Source: Saccharina japonica (taxonomy: Eukaryota > Sar > Phaeophyceae > Laminariales > Laminariaceae). Taken from it: a stretch of DNA of 64,000 nt. The stretch covers positions 2,731 to 66,730 of the forward strand of contig MEHQ01002147.1 in NCBI GenBank assembly GCA_008828725.1, written 5' to 3'. Below the pieces are notes generated by a model. It saw nothing but the letters and a program-made list of their open reading frames with translations, did no database searches and was not told the origin of the DNA. Each line of letters starts with the position of its first letter. Position 1 is the stretch's first letter. Below, piece by piece: positions 10,401 to 19,499 of this stretch. The position numbers and the translations under genes are program-made.

Positions 10401-13400
10401 GAAGTGCGAAGATAATAAATGGGATCGAAAAGAAAAAACATGTCTGGTACCAACTACCCTGGCCGATACTATAATCCCCGTTTGATATTCTAATCAAAGA
10501 CCACACGGGTGTTATATTCCCGGTCAGGCTGCTGTTGTGTACCGGTATGAAATACCTGGTAACTCGTGCCGGTATTCCGTAAACGTACTGCTTTTGCTGC
10601 TGCTGTCTTGTTGGTTGGTCTACAGTCTACAGTATTGCTTGTTGCACAAATGTCTGCATCTCCCATTCCGTTTTTTTTCACTTTCGCTTTCTCTTGCCTC
10701 GCTTTTCCTTTGCTTTTTGGGCGGCTTTCGTTTGCTCTCCTGCCCCCTCTCGGCCGTGATACCCAAGGGACCATATGCAGCTGGACGTGGTGTACTGCGA
10801 TCGAAATGAGCAGACGTGTGTGGCGGTGGCCGTCCCCATCATGTTTCCCTACCGTTGCCAGAATGGTGAGAGACCTACGACTATTGACAGCAGCGTACGA
10901 GTATTTTGGATAGACCCCTATTGATAGTCTTACGCTGGTACCATTCGCTGACAGGTTTAAATATACCAGATACAATAGTACTGCAGAACATTGTGAAATA
11001 CCTGGTACGCAGAGAAACGTCGAACACGTGAAAATGAGACCCAAGGGGATTACCCGTGCGCTGATTGGCTGCCTGACAGCTGACAGAATTCGCGCTGCCA
11101 TCGCCCACGTGCGGGGGGGGCACGCAGCCCCAAGTCGCCTCCCTACTTGCCACGCTAAAGCTCCCGTATGATATCAGGCTACCAATGTACGTCCTCTGCT
11201 GCTGTAGATGATTGCTGGCTATATCAGATGCACTACTACGAACATCTTGTTTCTGTATCTTGGCCTTCGGGTACGAACCATTTTGTGACACAACTGCCGC
11301 CGGCGAGGTGTTTATAAACGTTCAAAACGCTTATCTTGCGTAGATGATTACTGCCTTGACGATGCTGTTGTTGGTGGTTCGCTCGCGTTTCGCGCCGCTC
11401 ATTTTGTTTTCCCTCCCCCCCCCCCCTCGTCGCGCCCGGAAAAATGTACTATCAGAGAACAACGTTATCGATGCCATCCACCAATTGGAAGAAATGGAGG
11501 ACCTTGAGCGGGGCAGCGAGGTTAAGATCTTCAAGGTATGTACGAAGTATCTACTTTGGGGCTGACGGTTCAAAAAAATGGCGTTTTGTCTTTTCGGGCG
11601 ACTCTGCTCGTGTCGACCCACAGTAGTGCAGCCCGGCCGTTGTGGATGTTCGAGTTACGCTTCGTTGGTGAAACGTCAGTGAAACGTAACTACTAGTAGA
11701 CGCGAAACGGCTATCATTTATAGTGTTGGACATTGTATCGACAGTTTCGATATATGGAAATATTGAAGTTTGGATATATCGAAATCTCGAACGTGTTTGT
11801 TCCTCCATCCTCTGGCATCCCCGTGTTTTTTTTTATATCTTTTTACGCAGAGAATGAACAAAAGCTTCAATCTATCAAATATCGAGATCGTATCGGTTTT
11901 TTTGTTTTTGTTTATCGGTATAATATCTAACTCGTTTCCGATACCGATATCCAACAATAGAAACTGCACCTTCGTTGAGCGATTCGTTGGGGAAACGATG
12001 TACTTTCGGGGCGTTTTGCGCCCAAGCGTAAACCGCACAGGCAGCCACAGTGGCGGCATGTTGTGCCTTCGCGGCCGGATTATGCCGCAGGAGACCCCCA
12101 GCGTCCAGCTACCGACCGTAGAACGGAAAAAAAAACGGGCACGAAACGGCATCCGCAGGGCATCCCAGCCATATTATCTCAGGGTTGTGCCGGCTGCATC
12201 ACACGATCGCACGCACTCCCATACACGCAACAGTGTCCCTAGTACTAGTCCCTAGCCGCTTCTGAAGCCCTGCAAGCGTGCCTGCGTTTTGGCTGGTTGG
12301 TTGTTTGTCACCGCCGCTTGTTCTGAGGTTTGGTCATGTCATGCCGGGTGTCTTTTCTGATGTATCCCATGCCCCTGGTGTCGTTTGAGCAGAAGCCAAT
12401 ATCGCCGGAAATGATGGAGACGATTGCTCGGATTTGCGTGGTGATGAACCGAGACTTTCAGGTATGGTGTTGTGGGAACGAGCTTGGCGGTTTTTTGTTG
12501 TTGGTGTCTTGTGTCGTGTGCTCCCTACGTGCTGTGAAAAACGAGTGGTGTGGAGGTATCATAGTGCCGGCCCTTGGCGTGTGCGGGAAAGGATCGATCC
12601 AATGTTGAGAAAGTTTGGGTGACACGAGTCTGCACCTGACCAGTGGTCAAGTACGGAGACAATGCATCGGAACAATGAAGTATGGGCGGGACCAAGGTCC
12701 GGAGCAGGAGGCCTCATCCAACCCATTACTTGTACTTACATGAAATTATCTACGGTAGGGTGACAGAATACCTTACTCGTAGTAAGATGGCGATTGTGTC
12801 GGAGAATTCGATCAAAATGCCTCATTATTCGTTACCCAGAGAGACCACTTCTCTCTTTCGCTCCCGAAACCTCGTGGGCTGAATTGGTCACGAAATTCTC
12901 GAGACCATCGCACCCACCCAACAGTACTATTCATAGGTTTTTGTATCCAGGTCACATACAGGTACTAACCGCGTGCTGAGTACCGTATACGATATGTCAG
13001 TCAAGAGTCAACTCAGCGCGGGGGGGCATACCAGGCGAGGACCCTCTGCCGGCGCAAGAGGCCTCATTCAATCCAATACTTACATTAAACGATCCACCGT
13101 AGGGAGACAGAACGTATTAGGAACATACCTGGTATGCAATATTTAGGGCACATCAATGACGCATTTTTTCTTGCCTACTCTGCCAAGCAAATCAAGTGTT
13201 CCTTTCGAGGTCGTCGAAGCGTGGACCTCAGGTTACCTTCCAACCCAGCGTCTCATTATATTTGGACGCAAATGCTAGGCTGTATACTCTTACCACAGCG
13301 TTTGGGGCCTGTCTCGGTATCTACAAGCCCACGCTCCACTGCACCCAGCGCATCGACCCTTCCACGTTTTACACATCCCTGCCATTACTGCGCCCACCAA

Positions 13401-14455
13401 GGTCTCCCACGCGTCACACTACGTAGTCTTGGTGGAGTCGATCGCCTTTTTCTCCCTCCAGCATCGCTCAAAATCGGTGCCCACGTTGACATGACATATA
13501 CAGTAGTCACCACGGGCTAGACTTCAGGGCAATGAGGACGCGTGTAATTTTTGTCTTATACGTATAGGGATAGCACCTTATTTTTCGGAGGTTATGGTAC
13601 TCACTTGTTTATAGTATAAGCTTTATACCTCGCCCAAAAACGGATTTCGAGAAAATATCAAGTTGTAACCCGATTATCAATGTTAGAGCCTGTACTCGTA
13701 CGTATACTATTGTAAAACACTACTGTAAAACACTATTCATAATGGTATTCCAACGATATTGGGTTAACCCCTTAAGAAATGGTCCCACGAATTTGGGGGA
13801 AAACTACTTGGAATTAGTGTGGGACATTTTTTGTCCGTTCTGAATGGGTTAAGAAGCATACGATTGCGGGGGACCATGGTAAATAGGGGACCTATGCGTA
13901 CGGTGTAATAGACAAAAAAAAAACTAGATATTTCCCTATTTTAACTTACAACATTTTGGTCCTACCTGGTATTTAATATGGTCCTCCGTAGTATTAATAG
14001 TAGCCATAACAACAGTCGTCTGCCATAAATCGTTTGGCCGAGCAATGGTACCCCTATGGTACCGCACCCGTGCGACCTGGCACATCACTTTGGAGCATGA
14101 TCATCATGGCCATCATACCCATCGTGCTCATCGCTTATCGCCACCCGCGCACCTCTTACACCTCTCACACCTCTCAAACCGTTCGAAAATGCCCGCGTGC
14201 ATTGTTTTGCTCCTGCAATGCTGAACCTGCCAGGACGAGCTTGTAAGCTTCGTGCAAGCGTTTGGCGGGGGCGATGCGGACAGACCTACCGGAACGTGCG
14301 AGATGGTGTCCCTTACGCCCAGCGGCTTTTTGGTGCAAGCGGAGCTGTTCCCGGAGCACCCGGTGACAGTATCGTTCCCGGCGGAGTGCCAAAGCGCGCG
14401 AGACTTCCAGAGGCAGATTCTGGAAGTTAGCCAACAGGCCATGATGATTGTCTGA
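7494..14455 (+). CDS. Protein with two tandem DUF2470-like domains, 5 exons
   Basis: Exons: 7494-7843, 10781-10865, 11456-11535, 12393-12461 and 14234-14455 (TGA). Exon 1 starts with a hydrophobic signal-peptide-like stretch (VSLLLLVAVHVCLYFPASS) then an Arg/Ser-rich segment, as in bipartite plastid presequences. The rest, about 200 residues, looks like the same module twice. Module 1: EIMDHLEHDYMEDLGLLAIK, EEVHVSEIDG, LDVVYCDRN, PIMFPYRCQNENNVIDAIHQ. Module 2: MMETIARICVVMNRDFQDEL, CEMVSLTPSGFLVQ, HPVTVSFPAECQSARDFQRQ. Helix, strand pair and a Phe-Pro then helix pattern resemble DUF2470, found in haem-related and plastid proteins. Phases agree for exons 2-5. Exon 1 ends in phase 2 while exon 2 reads in phase 0, so a small exon is missed or one base is wrong. 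An in-frame ATG also exists at 7374. The family call is tentative; the exons look real. Confidence 0.55.
9058..9420 (-). mobile_element. tRNA-derived SINE, copy 1 (full head)
   Basis: Read on the minus strand it begins GTCGCCCCGGTGGGCTAGCA (box A-like, TGGGCTAGCAGG), then about 30 bp later GAGTTCGAGCCC (box B-like). A 250-bp body follows and it ends in an A-rich tail (poly-T at 9060-9082 on the plus strand). A head with both pol III boxes, a unique body and an A tail are SINE hallmarks. The body has the extra bases TTAATA at 9126-9134 relative to copies 2 and 4. Confidence 0.8.
9453..9549. mobile_element. TTAA-flanked MITE (piggyBac-like ends), copy 1
   Basis: A near-perfect palindrome that starts TTAACCCTTTTAGAACTGCA and ends with the complementary arm ...TATAAGGGTTAA. 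It contains CAGTCCCGTTTTGGGAACAA in inverted orientation around AATTCTAAG. The TTAA flanks and CCCTT termini resemble piggyBac-type elements. No transposase is encoded. Other copies: 30746-30842 and 54812-54908. Confidence 0.75.
10145..10440 (+). mobile_element. tRNA-derived SINE, copy 2
   Basis: This copy contains box B (GAGTTCGAGCCC), the same body and an A-rich end (GAAAAGAAAAAACA). Box A is missing, so the head is 5'-truncated. At the site that is interrupted in copies 1, 3 and 5 it has the clean sequence CGACTAGGGAGG. It lies in intron 1 of the DUF2470-like gene, about 720 bp from copy 1 and in the opposite orientation. Confidence 0.75.
11722..11962. repeat. TATCGATA-rich element with TGTTGGA/TCCAACA ends, copy 1
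   Basis: It starts AGTGTTGGACATTGTATCGA and ends GATACCGATATCCAACAATA. The interior is rich in GATATCG-type words and includes a middle block with CATCCCCGTGTTTTT and GAACAAAAGCTTCAAT. Similar elements lie at 27340-27580 (same middle block), 31560-31738 and 50620-50820. The TGTTGGA termini suggest a hAT-like non-autonomous element; this is an inference. Confidence 0.6.
12682..12770 (+). repeat. Repeat family N, copy 1
   Basis: About 80 bp around GGAGCAGGAGGCCTCATCCA, followed by TACTTACATGAAATTATC. It recurs at 13040-13115 and 17112-17192 with the same GCAAGAGGCCTCATTCAATC-type core. Unknown class; non-coding. Confidence 0.6.
13040..13115 (+). repeat. Repeat family N, copy 2
   Basis: The core GGCGCAAGAGGCCTCATTCA followed by ATCCAATACTTACATTAAAC matches copies 1 and 3. 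Confidence 0.6.
13772..13852. repeat. TTAA-flanked repeat C, single copy
   Basis: It starts TTAAGAAATGGTCCCACGAA and ends TTCTGAATGGGTTAA, with the signature ACTACTTGGAATTAGTGTGG inside. This is the unit that is tandemly amplified at 28.0-28.8 kb and present singly at 16770-16848 and 54905-54984. TTAA at both ends is the likely target duplication. Confidence 0.7.
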
Positions 14456-14559
14456 TTTCAGCTGAGGGCGATAGCGCTAGCGCTCTGTGTGGTGGGTCGT
14501 GCCGTCCCCGTTTATTTTCATTCGACGCTGTCATCCACATGCAAGAAAGTTCGCCTCAC

Positions 14560-14765
14560 AAGCGGTTCTTAGTAGGATGCAGCAGCTCACCCTTTATGGG
14601 ACTCGCCGAACACCTCACGGCGCTCCGCGCTTAGTACAAGCAATGCCTGCCTGGTCGGTAAAAAAACCCGACGTGCTCCGCCCGGGCATTGTAAGGATGC
14701 GAGGGTCTATGGTCATACGATTACGGCCATGCATGAACATGAGCACCCCTCTCCCCAAGTCCCCG
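14560..14765 (-). repeat. Dispersed repeat family A, copy 2 (reverse)
   Basis: On the minus strand it reads GCATGGCCGTAATCGTATGA, then CGGAGCACGTCGGGTTTT, then the tail module with GCGCCGTGAGGTGTTCGGCG. The same order is found at 56337-56560 and 58688-58920. Confidence 0.7.
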
Positions 14766-15692
14766 GAGATACTTGGAGGACGGCATGTTGTTGTGATGGG
14801 TTATAGCGCTAGCCCGTGAACCAAAGCGCCCCTATGTTTGAATGACAGCAGTGGGAGGCGAACCACACGTACTATTATTTACCCGGGACATATTTGATTT
14901 TGTGTATCTTGTTTTATGTTGGGTTTTTTTCGTGGTGTACGGTGTACGATATGGTGTCACACGTTTTGTGTCGTAGCGCGATTTGGAAGGGGTCTGCTAT
15001 GCGCGTAGCTTGCTTTTTGCTTTTGGGGTGGGGCTACTACGGTGTGAGTAGCATGGTTGTCGATATAGTTTTCGTCCTGTTCTGGTACGCGTCCAGACGT
15101 GCCTAGGGCATGGACCCAAGGGGACCCTTTGAAGTGGGGAGGGGGTGTATCGAGGCAGGAAGCACTCGCCAAGACTGCTGTACGTAGAAGAAAGAGAAGT
15201 CAGTCTTGAGCAAAGGCTCTACAATAGGAGACCGGTCTGCTTGGACGCGTCAAGGCCTATTTTGACCTTATTATACTTGTTTTAGTGTATGGGAGCGGTC
15301 AGTCAAGGAGTCAAACCGCCGTCTCCTACGATAATATTTGGTCTTACAATAATATTGGGTCTTGAAAGAGTTTTTTTTTCCCGGTTTTCTCAGGCCATGC
15401 ACGGCCGCGGGCTCCCTTTTTCGTGTTATCGGCTTATCCACACCCGAGAGCGGCTTGGTTTGGTTCGCGACTCCATTATAGGCTAACTCCTACGTAGGGT
15501 ATTTCCGTCGGTAGGATGGACAATTCCGTCGGTGGGTACGTTAGGTACCGGTATTTTTTCGGTGGGCCATCACACCCTGTAAATTCGCAGCAGACGCGCG
15601 TACTAAATGGGCTACTTGTTGTAGCCGGCCTGTTTTTGTAGGTTTTGGTGGAGAGGGGATACGTGGGAGGCATTTTAGTGGATGTGGGCGTT

Positions 15693-16004
15693 TTAGTAGT
15701 GCGAAAATAAAGCGAGTGGAGTGGGTGGGGGGGGGGTATTATTTTCGTCGCTATTATTCTGCGGGAGTTGTCTCGGTGGTGGGAGTGGCCTCTTCCCCAC
15801 CGGAGGCTTCTGGGGGAAATTGACGGACCACGGATAAGGAGGATGTTTCGTGCGGCAATGCTTCAGAATCGACGAGAGCCAAGCGACCAGCTTTTTGTGG
15901 CTCTTTTCGCGCTTCTCTATTGGTACCGGCTGTTTGGTATCGGTTGATTGGTATCGGCTGCTTGATATCGGCTCTTTGCCATCGTCTGATTGATATCGGC
16001 TCAA
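15693..16004 (-). CDS. Hypothetical 103-aa open frame, doubtful
   Basis: The frame opens with an imperfect SRYQS(T)D repeat encoded by the GATATCGGCT minisatellite, followed by a basic stretch and a Pro-rich end. It resembles no family I know. The repeat origin of its first third and the lack of splice signals make it more likely a chance frame than a gene. Confidence 0.12.
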   Translation of the reverse strand: MSRYQSDDGKEPISSSRYQSTDTKQPVPIEKREKSHKKLVAWLSSILKHCRTKHPPYPWSVNFPQKPPVGKRPLPPPRQLPQNNSDENNTPPPPTPLALFSHY

Positions 16005-16474
16005 TGAAACTATCTGCAGCCGGCGTTGTCTTCTTTCTTTTTCACTTTCGGTTGTCTTTTTTTACTGTCGGCGTTGATTGTTTCAAGCGGAGCAAGGAAT
16101 GTTATTTTTTCGCTCGTGCATGCCGAGCAATGGTCTTTGTTTTTACCAGGTACCAGGTAGCCTCTTTAGTGTGTGTGTTCGGGTGCACGAGGCGATCGGT
16201 GTATATCGCGGGGTAGGGTATGAACGTTGTCGGGCGCCTCAAAAAAACAAATAATGACTAAAATAACATATTTTTTAATGTATACTCCGTACAGTATAAT
16301 AAGCGACTTGCACGTTGCGGCACGTCAATAGTATGTATGAGTGAAACAAAGAGGTAGCGATGTGGATGCACGCCCCCTGTATGACACCGCCTCTTCGCAT
16401 ACACGTGTGCTGTTTCTTCCCTCCATACCTGTATAACCCTGAGGGGTATACATACAAACTTGTTATTTTTTTCC

Positions 16475-16870
16475 TTTCCTTCCTAACCCTAAGCCTATAT
16501 TTTCTCTCTCCCTCTTACGTACAGTAATCGTGACTCAGGTCCGGAGTCACATACTAAGAGTAGATTCTTCTCCCCCCTCCCTATGGCGGTATGTATATAC
16601 CTACCTTGCATTTGTGTTTGCGAGAAGGGTTCATAGCTTTCTTCCCTCGTCGACTCGCGTCAAACTACGCACATGCCCACGCTATAACAACAGGAGCTCT
16701 CCGACAGTTGGTTGTCATTTGAGAAAAAAAAAATGTCGATACGGAGATTTGACAACGATTGTGGTATCCTTAAGAACCAGTCCCACGTTTTTGGGGACAA
16801 ACTACTTGGAATTAGTGTGGGATGTTATTTTCAGTTCTGAAAGGGTTACCCTCTAGACCACCGGGGCTTG
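16475..16870 (-). mobile_element. tRNA-derived SINE, copy 3, diverged and interrupted
   Basis: The body words GGTCCGGAGTCAC and TCTTCCCTCGTCGACTCGCG match the SINE. The head CCCCGGTGGTCTAGAGGGTA lies at 16849-16866 on the minus strand. Between body and head sits a full TTAA-type repeat C (16770-16848), so repeat C inserted into this SINE or the parts were joined secondarily. Confidence 0.55.
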
Positions 16871-17111
16871 GAATCAGCGAAGAGTAATCTGGAAGTGTAC
16901 TTTCTACGCACGTTTCTGGGGAAAACTACTTGGAATTAGAGTAGGATGTTTCTTGCGGTAGAAAACAAGTTGATCCCCCCGACCAGGTACAATATAAATT
17001 ACGAGGCGGAAGATTTTGCTGCATATTCGCCGAAGTTCCATTTTAAGTAATGTAAGTTTGGGTGAGTCGAGATAACATGGCTCCAGGCTGGTGGTCAGAA
17101 AAGAGAGAAGT

Positions 17112-17192
17112 TCGGGTGGGACCACCGGCGGGAGCAGGAGGCCTCATCCAATCCAATACTTAAATGAAATGATCGGTAACAGAGTTAAAGAA
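17112..17192 (+). repeat. Repeat family N, copy 3
   Basis: The core GGGAGCAGGAGGCCTCATCC plus AATCCAATACTTAAATGAAA matches the copies at 12682 and 13040. Confidence 0.6.
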
Positions 17193-17861
17193 TACCGCAG
17201 TAATATCGTCAACCAACTTCAGGTTCCCACGGTTGGCACAAAAGTTGGAACCATATGTTTGATACCAATTACTAGAACTTATCATAATTACTGCGGCGAC
17301 TTCAACCGCGACAAAACCGTTACGTGTACAAAAATTGGCGTTACCTTGGATGACGTTACGTATCACTCAAGATTGTTCTACCAATTAGAACACTCCCTTC
17401 AAACAAATTAGCCAATCACAAATTACGGGCAAGAAATACCTTACGGAATACTTCGTATAAGGATAACGCCTTCCGGAGTGACGACAGGGGAGCCGAGAGG
17501 GGGGGTCATCCCGCAAGCGCCTTAGCAACACAACGGCTTAATTGCACTCGACAAAAAAATAAAAAGACAACTGCGCACGAGCGAAAAATCAAACCAACCA
17601 TCCAATACAAAGAATACATATTATTGTTGAAGTGTGTGGCGTTTGTATCAGCGCGGTGCTCTGCTCTGGTGTAGGCGGCGATGGGCCACTCCCAGACGAC
17701 TAAAACACCTCTGCCCCCACCCACCCACCCACCCACCACTTACCCTACCCATCCCATACCCACCAATTTTCAAGAAACCCGGACAACCTCGAAACGGCGG
17801 CGGCTCGCGCTGACAAGCTCTGTCTCGTCTTTGGGGTTCGAACGCAAGGGGGGGGGGGGGC

Positions 17862-18335
17862 NNNNNNNNNNNNNNNNNNNNNNNNNNNNNNNNNNNNNNN
17901 NNNNNNNNNNNNNNNNNNNNNNNNNNNNNNNNNNNNNNNNNNNNNNNNNNNNNNNNNNNNNNNNNNNNNNNNNNNNNNNNNNNNNNNNNNNNNNNNNNNN
18001 NNNNNNNNNNNNNNNNNNNNNNNNNNNNNNNNNNNNNNNNNNNNNNNNNNNNNNNNNNNNNNNNNNNNNNNNNNNNNNNNNNNNNNNNNNNNNNNNNNNN
18101 NNNNNNNNNNNNNNNNNNNNNNNNNNNNNNNNNNNNNNNNNNNNNNNNNNNNNNNNNNNNNNNNNNNNNNNNNNNNNNNNNNNNNNNNNNNNNNNNNNNN
18201 NNNNNNNNNNNNNNNNNNNNNNNNNNNNNNNNNNNNNNNNNNNNNNNNNNNNNNNNNNNNNNNNNNNNNNNNNNNNNNNNNNNNNNNNNNNNNNNNNNNN
18301 NNNNNNNNNNNNNNNNNNNNNNNNNNNNNNNNNNN
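17862..18335. other. Assembly gap (Ns) flanked by G and C homopolymers
   Basis: A run of undetermined bases. The left edge is a 12-base G run plus C, the right edge a C run of about 17. Long G/C homopolymers at both sides suggest sequencing dropped out in a simple repeat. Open frames across it are artefacts. Confidence 0.98.
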
Positions 18336-18503
18336 CCCCCCCCCCCCCCCCCGTGCGCCCCGCCTCACACGCCTCCATATACACGTAGAAAACCATCACC
18401 ATACAACAGATGTAAACTATGTGCCCGCGGGCTAGAAGTCAGATTTTACTTAATGTGAAAACGTCATCACCGATCACAGCCGCAAGCAGCCAGGAGTTCT
18501 ATT

Positions 18504-19468
18504 CTAGGGCGCGTACGCCGGGGGGGCCTCCTCCCCTCCGTACTTACCCCCCCCCCGCCTTCCTCCTCCCCTGCCGGCGGGGACGGGCGACCGGGGCGGT
18601 ATCGGCATCGGGGGCCTTGGAGGATTCGGAACGACTCCCCGCGCCGTGAAGTACTTGAGCAGCTGCTGGGGAATCTCCGCCATGGTGTCCGCCGCTAATC
18701 GCATGCCCATCACGCCTTCATTCTGCAGGAGGGGCGGCGTATCCCCGCAGACGAAAATCGCACCACGTCGTGATACGTATATAGGAGCGTTGCACCGAGA
18801 CGAGGCAAGATCATCCCCACACACGCAAATCGCGGGACGTACGATGCGATACGTGGAAGGAGGGTTTGCGCCGAGAGGGGGCGGGGGGGACAAGAGCATG
18901 TCAGGGAAAAATCGATCCAGTCATTGTCACGTCATAAGCTCAGGAAGGAAGGGCTGGGTGGAAAGACAGGCGCTGATTTTTTTTTGCACAGACTGAAAAA
19001 TTGTCCCATTGTTTTCTAGCGAACCGCAGCCCGGGTCTTGATATACTGGTATGCACCCTGCACGGATGCCCAATCATGCCGCCCACCAATCGCTACGAAG
19101 GCGGAAAGCGTAACTTTCACCTTGGTAGTGTTTCGTTTCTATTGATATTACGGTGGGGGGCCCGATTTAAGAGCCTCGCGGAACGGGCCAGTGCTGCGTA
19201 CCGCTGTTATCTCCGAATCGCTCGTATCCCCGTTGAAGAGCGATTTGGTGTCATCCCGGGATAAGAGCACAACTCTCTCTTAAACAGGCAAAATACCTCT
19301 ACTTGAAAAGCGAAAAAAATCTCGAAACTTAGTTATTTACGTCTCCGTGTAAAGTCGAAATTGACCGCTCTTAAGTCCGTTTTCTCTTATTAATAGTATG
19401 GAAGCTCTTAAATCGGGTAGATCGCTGCATACCACGGTCGCTGCAATTATGCCTTCTGGCTATCGTAC

Positions 19469-19499
<31 letters not shown>

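Larger units (their letters stand above)
14456..18503. other. Repeat-rich intergenic stretch between two convergent genes
   Basis: This lies between the 3' ends of the DUF2470-like gene (+) and copine (-). It contains a reverse copy of repeat family A (14560-14765), a degenerate GATATCGGCT minisatellite (15920-16005), a diverged SINE split by repeat C (16475-16870), a third copy of repeat N (17112-17192) and the assembly gap. I see no convincing exon. Confidence 0.6.

Noticed and set aside
17681..18402. Open frames of 207-235 aa spanning the N run
   Set aside because: Most residues are unknown bases of the assembly gap.
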